7,162 nucleotides of DNA, taken from contig CAMHCZ010000096.1 in the NCBI GenBank assembly GCA_946183755.1, positions 1-7,162 on the forward strand, in the 5' to 3' direction. The notes under the pieces are model-generated. The model was not told the origin of the DNA and searched no databases. It was given only the letters and a program-made list of their open reading frames with translations. A program made the translations under genes and the position numbers. This DNA comes from an uncultured bacterium. Lineage in GTDB: Bacteria > Bacteroidota > Bacteroidia > Bacteroidales > Paludibacteraceae. Position 1 is the first letter of the stretch; each line of letters opens with the position of its first letter. This document shows, one piece after another, positions 1-5,257 of this stretch.

Positions 1-682
1 TTATGGAAAGGTTTGTCAGCGAACTTGCTGTCATTGTGTGGTTCTGTGTCAACTCATACTCGCCTGCGCCCTGGAAGTATATGCCGAAGAACAAGCTTAT
101 GAGTATGCCCATGCCGGTGGCAAGTCCGTCGACACCGTCTATCAGGTTTATGCTGTTTGTCAGCAGGACGAAAAGGAACGTCGACGCCAAGTAGCTCATC
201 CAAATGTGGCCCGGGTCAATTTCCGAGATACCGAATAGTCCGTGGAAGTGTGTCAGTCTTATGTTCGCCATCACCACGATGATGAATGCGGAGATGAATT
301 CGCCTATGAATTTGTTTTTTGGCGATATGTCAATGATGTCGTCAGTGAATCCGACTGCGAAAATGCTGAAGAATCCAGCTAATGCAATCTGGCTGTTTGG
401 GTTGGTGTCGGTGGCAGTGAATGTGGAGAACACAACAGGCGGAATGGCGAATATCAGAAATGTAATGAAGAATGTGGAGAAGATATTCATGCCTCCGACA
501 TTTGGTATTCTGCCTATGTGTGATGACCTTTTGTTGGGTTTTACCACAAGCTGCTTCCTTATAGAGATTTTCATGACGATAGGCATGAGCGAGAAGCCTA
601 AAGCAAAAGAAAAAAAGGTCACGCACCAAGGATGGGCGTTGATTAATTGGCTTATCAGGATTCTTGTGGTTTCTATCATCAT
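1..682 (-). CDS. WecA/TagO/MraY-family undecaprenyl-phosphate sugar-1-phosphate transferase (partial, N-terminal part)
   Basis: Integral membrane enzyme of the polyprenyl-phosphate glycosyl-1-phosphate transferase family, which moves a sugar-1-phosphate (often GlcNAc-1-P) from a UDP-sugar to undecaprenyl phosphate at the inner membrane and so starts surface glycan synthesis. The visible 227 residues carry the family motifs: KPNKRSSHIGRIPNVGG (48-64), the Mg-binding acidic motif GFTDDIID (111-118) and NSINLIDGVDGLATGMG (176-192), with hydrophobic segments at about 20-38, 66-84, 99-113, 128-139, 162-175 and 190-203. The ATG at 682 is the first in-frame start; a second ATG follows directly. The C-terminal part lies beyond the left edge. 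The motif set favours the WecA/TagO branch over true MraY, but the exact sugar substrate cannot be told. It appears to have its own promoter just behind the rpoD terminator. Confidence 0.9.
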   Translation of the reverse strand, partial: MMIETTRILISQLINAHPWCVTFFSFALGFSLMPIVMKISIRKQLVVKPNKRSSHIGRIPNVGGMNIFSTFFITFLIFAIPPVVFSTFTATDTNPNSQIALAGFFSIFAVGFTDDIIDISPKNKFIGEFISAFIIVVMANIRLTHFHGLFGISEIDPGHIWMSYLASTFLFVLLTNSINLIDGVDGLATGMGILISLFFGIYFQGAGEYELTQNHTMTASSLTNLSI

Positions 683-698
683 TGTAGTCTTGATTTTA

Positions 699-706
699 CA
701 AAGATA
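699..706 (-). promoter_or_regulatory. Putative Bacteroidota-type -7 element of the transferase gene
   Basis: On the minus strand this reads TATCTTTG, an exact match to the Bacteroidota housekeeping -7 consensus TAnnTTTG. It lies 16 nt before the ATG at 682, so the 5' leader would be only about 10 nt. No TTG lies at the usual 19-21 nt upstream; the nearest is inside the 3' arm of the rpoD terminator at a 14-nt spacing. The -7 box is clear, the -33 box is not. Confidence 0.55.
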
Positions 707-712
707 ATAAAA

Positions 713-750
713 TAAAAAAGCAAGCCTATGGATGTAGGCTTGCTTTTTTA
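713..750 (-). terminator. Intrinsic terminator behind rpoD, sequence-symmetric
   Basis: Perfect inverted repeat: GCAAGCCTA (720-728) pairs with TAGGCTTGC (735-743) around a 6-nt loop. Flanking A6 (714-719) and T6 (744-749) runs extend the stem to 15 bp or more. It starts 17 nt past the rpoD stop codon on the minus strand and ends in a T-rich tract there, so it should end the rpoD transcript. Its symmetry means it could also stop plus-strand transcription. Confidence 0.93.
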
Positions 751-766
751 TGTCCGATGGATGATT

Positions 767-1627
767 TTATCCAAGGTATGTCTTGAGCAATTTGCTTCTT
801 GAGTTGTTTCTCAGTCTTCTTATTGCTTTTTCTTTTATTTGTCTTACTCTTTCTCTTGTGAGTCCGAACTTGTCACCGATCTCCTCGAGTGTCATTTCCT
901 GGTAGCCGATGCCGAAGAACATCTTGATGATGTCGCTTTCTCTCTCTGTGAGGGTAGCGAGCGAGCGGTCAATCTCCTTTGCTAATGACTCGTCGATGAG
1001 CTCTTTGTCTGCGTTTGGCGAGTTTGAATCTTGAAGCACATCAAGGAGCGAGTTCTCTTCGCCCTCGACGAATGGCGCGTCAACAGATATGTGTCTTCCG
1101 CCGACCTTCAGCGTGTCTGAGATTTTGCCTTCATCAACACCCAGCTCCTTTGCGAGTTCCTCGGACGATGGTCTTCTCTCGTGCTCCTGCTCGAACTTAG
1201 ACAGGGCTTTGCTTATCTTGTTGAGCGAGCCGACCTGGTTCAACGGCAGTCTCACGATTCTCGACTGCTCAGCCAGAGCCTGAAGGATGGACTGTCTGAT
1301 CCACCAAACTGCGTATGAAATGAATTTGAAACCTCTTGTCTCGTCGAATTTCTCTGCGGCTTTTATCAGTCCCACATTGCCTTCGTTTATCAAGTCAGGC
1401 AAGCTTAATCCCTGATTCTGGTATTGCTTTGCCACAGACACCACGAATCTCAGGTTCGCTTTTGTGAGTTTGTCGAGAGCTTTTCTGTCGCCCTTCTTGA
1501 TTCTCTGCGCCAGTTCAACTTCTTCTTCTACTGTGATAAGGTCCTCGCGACCGATTTCCTGCAGGTACTTGTCCAGTGATGCGCTCTCGCGGTTTGTTAT
1601 GGACTTTGTTATCTTAAGTTGTCTCAT
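767..1627 (-). CDS. rpoD: Primary (housekeeping) sigma factor RpoD/SigA
   Basis: Sigma-70-family subunit that directs RNA polymerase to housekeeping promoters. At 286 residues it is far shorter than E. coli RpoD (613) and lacks region 1.1 and the non-conserved insert, as is normal for Bacteroidota. Region 1.2 is at about 14-50, and region 2 at about 54-125 with DLINEGNVGLIKAAEKFD (78-95, core binding) and FKFISYAVWWIRQSI (100-114, -10 recognition and melting). Region 3 is at about 130-205. Region 4 is at about 220-285 with the helix-turn-helix TLEEIGDKFGLTRERVRQIK (246-265) that contacts the -33 element. The protein ends normally at KTYLG. The ATG at 1627 is the natural start: the N-terminus MRQLKITKSITNRES fits the family, and the upstream leader is A-rich without a Shine-Dalgarno sequence. 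It is transcribed alone from a consensus promoter and ends in a strong hairpin terminator. Confidence 0.98.
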   Translation of the reverse strand: MRQLKITKSITNRESASLDKYLQEIGREDLITVEEEVELAQRIKKGDRKALDKLTKANLRFVVSVAKQYQNQGLSLPDLINEGNVGLIKAAEKFDETRGFKFISYAVWWIRQSILQALAEQSRIVRLPLNQVGSLNKISKALSKFEQEHERRPSSEELAKELGVDEGKISDTLKVGGRHISVDAPFVEGEENSLLDVLQDSNSPNADKELIDESLAKEIDRSLATLTERESDIIKMFFGIGYQEMTLEEIGDKFGLTRERVRQIKEKAIRRLRNNSRSKLLKTYLG

Positions 1628-1664
1628 CTATTGTTTTGTAAATCCTATTATGAGAAAAATCGTA

Positions 1665-1695
1665 CAAAGATATGAAAAGCAGATGCAAAAGTCAA
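1665..1695 (-). promoter_or_regulatory. rpoD promoter with -33 and -7 elements
   Basis: On the minus strand a TTG (1695-1693, within CTTGAC) is followed after 20 nt by TATCTTTG (1672-1665). Both the TAnnTTTG box and the 19-21 nt spacing match the promoter type read by the Bacteroidota primary sigma factor. Transcription would start near 1658-1660, giving a leader of roughly 30 nt. rpoD is therefore probably transcribed by its own product. Confidence 0.8.
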
Positions 1696-1924
1696 GTTTT
1701 TATAGTGTTATATTTTGACATTGCGGAGCGAAGTGCGGTGCAGCAAAAATTGTGCAATTCTTTGTTTCATAGCGCAATGCCATAGTGTCTTATTCCGCTG
1801 TGTGTTCCATTGTGGCGTGGGTTTACGATTTTTTTTATGTCTAATCGCTTTTTCTCTGGTTGTGTCATGTTGTCATGTGTCAAAATGGCACAGAGGCAGT
1901 CGTGTCGCAATGAATAAGGGTATG
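1696..1924. other. Divergent intergenic region between rpoD and rnpB, no gene
   Basis: About 230 bp upstream of both rpoD (leftward) and rnpB (rightward). I see no credible coding sequence. It holds a short inverted repeat AATTG-TG-CAATT (1748-1759), the 7-mer CGCAATG at 1773-1779 with its reverse complement at 1719-1725 (a further copy lies at 1906-1912), a T8 run near 1829-1836, and four TGTCA/TGGCA units at 1863-1890. None matches a regulator site that I can name with confidence. Confidence 0.6.
1863..1890 (+). repeat. Four TGTCA-like direct repeats upstream of rnpB
   Basis: TGTCA occurs at 1863-1867, 1871-1875 and 1878-1882, followed by TGGCA at 1886-1890. The start-to-start spacings are 8, 7 and 8 bp. 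The cluster ends 60 bp before the rnpB -7 box and sits over 160 bp upstream of the rpoD promoter. It could be a regulator binding array or chance; the binding protein is unknown. Confidence 0.5.
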
Positions 1925-1950
1925 TTGGTGTCAGATTCTTGGAAAATAAT

Positions 1951-1958
1951 TACATTTG
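1951..1958 (+). promoter_or_regulatory. rnpB promoter -7 element
   Basis: TACATTTG matches TAnnTTTG exactly and is followed by CA. It lies 11 nt before the predicted P1 5' strand of RNase P RNA, which suits a start site near 1964-1969. A TTG at 1925-1927 is a possible -33 box, but the 23-nt spacing is longer than usual. Confidence 0.7.
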
Positions 1959-1968
1959 CACTTACAAT

Positions 1969-2335
1969 ACACAGTAGGCCGGTCTGTCGCTGCCACTTGT
2001 TGGGAGAGGAAAGTCCGGGCAACACAGAGCGCCATACTTCCTAACGGGAAGCCATCCGCGAGGGTGGAGTAGCATAACAGAAAATAACCGTCCGGAGCAA
2101 TCCGGATAAGGGTGAAAAGGCGGGGTAAGAGCCCACCGGGATTGCCAGCGATGGCGTCGCCGTATGCCTTATGGGTTGCAATATCAAGTATACCAACGCT
2201 GTAGGACTGCTCGTCTGATGTTGGGGGGTAGATAGCTTCAGGCTTGTGGCGACACAAGTCGTAGATAAATGACAGACGCTTAAGGGAATCTCTCTTAGGT
2301 ACAGAACCCGGCTTACAGGCCTTCTGTGTTTTTTT
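1969..2335 (+). ncRNA. rnpB: RNase P RNA, bacterial type A
   Basis: Catalytic RNA of RNase P, which cleaves 5' leaders from pre-tRNAs together with the RnpA protein. Hallmarks in order: P1 5' strand ACACAG-TA-GGCC (1969-1980), P2 5' strand GTCTGTC (1982-1988), the conserved GAGGAAAGTCCGGGC (2006-2020, P4 5' strand), ACAGAAAATAACCG (2077-2090), AAGGGTGAAAAGGCGGGGTA (2108-2127), TAGATAAATGACAGAC (2262-2277, holding the P2 3' strand), ACAGAACCCGGCTTA (2301-2315, P4 3' strand), and the P1 3' strand GGCC-TT-CTGTGT (2318-2329). The length of about 365 nt fits type A. The ends were set by the P1 pairing and the following T-tract and may be off by a few bases. It has its own promoter and sits directly upstream of yihY. 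Confidence 0.96.
2301..2335 (+). terminator. Terminator at the rnpB 3' end
   Basis: A local hairpin can form from ACAGAA (2301-2306) with TTCTGT (2322-2327), plus GGC (2310-2312) with GCC (2319-2321), the CCC between them bulged out, and a loop TTACAG. T7 follows at 2329-2335. The same bases form P4 and P1 in the mature RNA, so the hairpin would be transient. Alternatively the long-range P1 helix alone precedes the T-tract. Confidence 0.65.
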
Positions 2336-2347
2336 ATTTTATTGCCT

Positions 2348-3700
2348 ATGGATTCAAGTCAATCTAACAGGAAGGATTCTTTCGGCGCAAGGCTGATAAG
2401 TTTCATCAAGTACCTTCCTCATTTCTTCACAACGGACATTTGGAGGATTCCTATCGCCGAGGCTTCGAGGACCAGACGGATAATACGTCGTGTGCTCATG
2501 TCCATAGTGCTGGCAGTGCGCGGCTTTTCGGAGGACCGCCTTATGGTGAAGGCGTCGGCGCTCACTTACTACACCTTGTTCGCGATAGTTCCGATTATCG
2601 CGCTTGTGATGGCGATAGCCAGGGGGTTCGGCATGCAGGACCTTATCGTGGCGACGCTGTCTCGTCAGGCAGGCGAGCACGCCAGTGTGATGGCGAATGT
2701 TCTGGAGTTTGTCAATAGATACTTGGAGCATGCCAAGGGCGGCGTTTTTGTCGGCATCGGCGTGGTGATGCTCATCTGGTCGGTCATGTCGGGATTCCGC
2801 CATGTGGAGACGATATTCAACGACATTTGGAATGTCAAGAAGAACCGCTCGATTTCAAGCCAGCTGTCCACCTATCTTTCGCTTATGTTTGTGCTGCCGG
2901 TGCTTGTCGTGGCTTCCAGCGGACTGTCAATGTTCCTTGTCTCTGCGCTTTCCGACAATATGTTCGGTGTGCTGAGTCCTTTTCTCATTCATGTGATAAA
3001 GCTTCTGCCGTATTTGATTAACATACTGATTTTCACAGCATTGTTTTTAATCGTGCCTAATACGCGCGTGAAATTCCTCTCGGCGCTCACGGCAGGAACT
3101 TTCACTGGCATTGTGTTCCAGCTTTTCCAGTTCTTTTATATAAAAGGTCAGGTGTTCCTTACGTCTTATAATGCTGTGTACGGAGGTTTCGCCATGGTGC
3201 CTCTGCTGCTTTTGTGGCTTCAGATCTCGTGGCTTATTATTCTCCTTGGCGCAGAACTCTCGTTCGCTGTTCAGAATTACGCGAATTATGAGTATGCCGA
3301 GGATATAAAAAAGATGAGCCGCCGCTACAGCAATTTCTTGTTGCTTGCCATCATGACACTGATAGTCAAGCGCTTTGTGGCGGAGGAAGCGCCTTACACA
3401 TCGGAGGACCTCTCGAAGGAAACCAAGATTCCGATAAAAATCGTTCGCAACAGCATCAATACGCTTGTGGATGTTGGACTGGTGGTAGGCGTGCATAACG
3501 ACGACTCGCGCCAAAAGTCTTATTACCCGGCTGTGGATGTGAACAATATAACCATTGGCAAACTCATAAGCCGAATAGACAATTACGGCAGCGACTCGCT
3601 CAAACTTGAGGAAAACGAGAAGCTGGCGCCGTTCTGGCATCGTCTTGAGGCTCTCCGCAAAGATCCTGAAAGCAGAAAAGTCCTGCTCAAGGATATATGA
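2348..3700 (+). CDS. yihY: YihY/BrkB-family inner membrane protein with C-terminal winged-helix-like domain
   Basis: Polytopic membrane protein of the YihY/virulence factor BrkB family (450 residues from this start). Its molecular function is not established; the old name ribonuclease BN was a misassignment. Hydrophobic segments lie at about 70-93, 132-150, 174-200, 217-236, 243-262 and 280-305. Family-typical stretches are KASALTYYTLFAIVPIIAL (68-86), HVETIFNDIW (152-161) and LWLQISWLIILLGAELSFA (289-307). Residues about 326-400 form a soluble tail that looks like a winged helix (SEDLSKETKIPIKIVRNSIN, 352-371, then TLVDVGLVV), as is common in Bacteroidota members. ATG 2348 is chosen over the in-frame TTG at 2342; later ATGs would cut off the conserved N-terminal IWRIPIAEAS region. 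The start lies only 12 nt behind the rnpB T-tract with no promoter visible. The stop overlaps the tilS start as ATGA. Confidence 0.92.
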   Translation: MDSSQSNRKDSFGARLISFIKYLPHFFTTDIWRIPIAEASRTRRIIRRVLMSIVLAVRGFSEDRLMVKASALTYYTLFAIVPIIALVMAIARGFGMQDLIVATLSRQAGEHASVMANVLEFVNRYLEHAKGGVFVGIGVVMLIWSVMSGFRHVETIFNDIWNVKKNRSISSQLSTYLSLMFVLPVLVVASSGLSMFLVSALSDNMFGVLSPFLIHVIKLLPYLINILIFTALFLIVPNTRVKFLSALTAGTFTGIVFQLFQFFYIKGQVFLTSYNAVYGGFAMVPLLLLWLQISWLIILLGAELSFAVQNYANYEYAEDIKKMSRRYSNFLLLAIMTLIVKRFVAEEAPYTSEDLSKETKIPIKIVRNSINTLVDVGLVVGVHNDDSRQKSYYPAVDVNNITIGKLISRIDNYGSDSLKLEENEKLAPFWHRLEALRKDPESRKVLLKDI

Positions 3701-5052
3701 TTACACGCATGGACAGCATTGTGAAGAAAGTTCTTTCATTTATAAGGTCCGAGAGGCTGTTCTCGCCGGACTCAAGGATTGTTGTCGCTGTGAGTGGCGG
3801 CGCCGACAGTGTCATGCTGTTGCGTGTTCTTGTGTCGGCTGGATTCGATTGTGTGGCGGCGCATTGCAATTTCCATCTTCGTGGCGACGAGTCGGACCGC
3901 GACCAGTCGTTTGTGGAGTCGTTGTGCGCGGAGCTTTCTGTGCCGTTGGAGCTGGTCCATTTCCAGACAGAAGAATATGCGGCACAGCATAAACTGTCTA
4001 TAGAAATGGCGGCACGCGAGCTCCGTTACGGTTGGTTTGAGCGGATTCGTGTCAAGCATGGAGCGGATGTCATAGCCGTCGCTCATCATGCCGACGATGT
4101 TGTGGAAACTTTTCTTATGAACATAGTCCGTGGCACAGGCATTCACGGATTGACAGGGATAAAACCGGTGGCGGGCAGGATTGTCCGTCCGCTGCTATGT
4201 CTTTACAGAAGCGAGATAGAGGATTACATGAGATTGAACTCGTTCGCTTATGTCACCGACTCGACTAATCTGCAGCAGGATTATCTGCGCAACAAGTTCC
4301 GTCTGAGTGTGATACCTCTTTTGCAGTCTGTCAATCCTTCCGCGAAATCAAACATATTGAATGACATAAAGCATTTGCGTGATGTCGAAACGCTTTACCG
4401 CTCGTATGTCTCCCAGTTGCATCAATCCGTGGTTCGCGACTGCGGTGATGGGGCGTTGACGGTTGACATACCGAGTCTTTTGGCTTCGGAGGCTTCGTCC
4501 ACTTTGCTTTTTGAGTATCTGTCGCCGCTCGGATTCACCGCGACTCAATGCTCCGATATGGTGGAGTCGGCCAGGAACGCTAACGTCGGACGAGTGTGGC
4601 AGTCGCAGAGCCATACGTCATATCTGGACCGTGGCGTGTTCACTGTCAAGCCGAGTCGGGAGGACGATTCGTCTGAGGTCATTGTAACAGAGGAAGACGT
4701 GAGGGAAGGAAAAAAGGCAGGCGGGCTTTCTTTTGCGATAATGCCGGCGGCAGAAGTTCGTTTTTCAAAAGGCAACGCAGTGGCTTACGCGGATTTTGAT
4801 AAAGTGGCATTCCCGCTTGTGGTCAGGACTTGGCGTGCTGGCGATATCATCTGTCCATTAGGCATGAACGGCCGTGCGAAAAAAGTGAGCGACGTGCTGA
4901 TTGACTCGAAGATTTCCATTTCGGAAAAGTCGGCGGTGAAGGTCGTGGTCGATGCTACGAGCAAAATCATGTGGGTGGTCGGGTTGCGTAGCGACGAGCG
5001 TTTCTCGCTTACTGAAAAAACATCCGTGGCCATTAAAATTTCAGTGTCCTGA
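3697..5052 (+). CDS. tilS: tRNA(Ile)-lysidine synthetase TilS
   Basis: ATP-dependent cytoplasmic enzyme that attaches lysine to C34 of the CAU-anticodon tRNA-Ile2, changing its decoding from AUG to AUA and its charging from Met to Ile; normally essential. The N-terminal PP-loop ATPase has SGGADS (33-38), then HCNFHLRGDESDRDQ (56-70), AHHADDVVETFL (129-140), GLTGIKP (151-157) and DSTN...RNKFR (188-202). The C-terminal TilS domain is intact, with RTWRAGDIICPLGMNG (377-392), KKVSDVLIDSKI (395-406) and MWVVGLRSDERF (425-436). At 451 residues it is of normal size. ATG 3697 overlaps the yihY stop as ATGA, which suggests translational coupling; an ATG at 3709 is a possible alternative. Some variable linker lies near 320-345. 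No strong terminator follows the stop codon. Confidence 0.97.
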   Translation: MITRMDSIVKKVLSFIRSERLFSPDSRIVVAVSGGADSVMLLRVLVSAGFDCVAAHCNFHLRGDESDRDQSFVESLCAELSVPLELVHFQTEEYAAQHKLSIEMAARELRYGWFERIRVKHGADVIAVAHHADDVVETFLMNIVRGTGIHGLTGIKPVAGRIVRPLLCLYRSEIEDYMRLNSFAYVTDSTNLQQDYLRNKFRLSVIPLLQSVNPSAKSNILNDIKHLRDVETLYRSYVSQLHQSVVRDCGDGALTVDIPSLLASEASSTLLFEYLSPLGFTATQCSDMVESARNANVGRVWQSQSHTSYLDRGVFTVKPSREDDSSEVIVTEEDVREGKKAGGLSFAIMPAAEVRFSKGNAVAYADFDKVAFPLVVRTWRAGDIICPLGMNGRAKKVSDVLIDSKISISEKSAVKVVVDATSKIMWVVGLRSDERFSLTEKTSVAIKISVS

Positions 5053-5076
5053 AGGGGAGTTTCCTTATTTAATTAT

Positions 5077-5084
5077 TATATTTG
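5077..5084 (+). promoter_or_regulatory. Putative rho promoter -7 element
   Basis: TATATTTG fits TAnnTTTG exactly and is followed by CA, as at rnpB. It lies 24 nt past the tilS stop and 173 nt before the rho ATG. No TTG is present 19-21 nt upstream, so a -33 box is not visible. Transcription would start near 5090. Confidence 0.55.
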
Positions 5085-5257
5085 CATATCAAACGCATTT
5101 CAAAAGACTCATTTGTAGCGAGTCGGTTCTCGAAATGTTTATTCTCCTTTTACATTGTTGCTTTTTCCCCTTGGAAATAAATATCATGGCATCTCCATGT
5201 TTTGCTGAAAACTCAATTATGTAGAAGGTTTGTGCTTTGTAAGACTATTATTTATAT
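5085..5257 (+). other. Predicted rho 5' leader with small ORF and hairpins
   Basis: If transcription starts at the TATATTTG box, rho has a leader of roughly 165 nt, long for this window. It holds two mutually exclusive short hairpins: GACTC (5106-5110) with GAGTC (5120-5124), or CGAG (5119-5122) with CTCG (5129-5132). There is also a 5-bp hairpin CATGG/CCATG (5185-5199) followed by TTTT. A 29-codon ATG-initiated ORF spans 5135-5224. rho genes are often autoregulated in their leaders; whether this one is cannot be seen from sequence alone. Confidence 0.4.

Noticed and set aside
204..707. A 167-codon plus-strand open frame with hydrophobic stretches
   Set aside because: It is the antisense of the transferase gene; the minus strand carries all the family motifs, and membrane-protein genes often give hydrophobic antisense frames.
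1827..1856. CGATT/AATCG hairpin followed by CTTTTTCT as a terminator
   Set aside because: Only 5 bp with a 12-nt loop, and no gene ends upstream of it on that strand.
1886..1902. Possible sigma-54 promoter, because of TGGCAC
   Set aside because: The -24-like half is present but the -12 GC at the required distance reads GT, so the site would not be expected to work.
1715..2044. A 109-codon plus-strand open frame upstream of rnpB
   Set aside because: It starts with TTG rather than ATG, runs into the conserved 5' part of RNase P RNA, and has a Cys/His/Val-rich composition unlike a real protein.
3047..3640. A 197-codon minus-strand open frame inside yihY
   Set aside because: Shadow of the yihY reading frame; no promoter, start context or family motif, and the yihY frame is clearly conserved.
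5052..5070. Possible terminator behind tilS (AAGG...CCTT before an A/T-rich stretch)
   Set aside because: The stem is only 4 bp plus G-T pairs and there is no clean T-tract.
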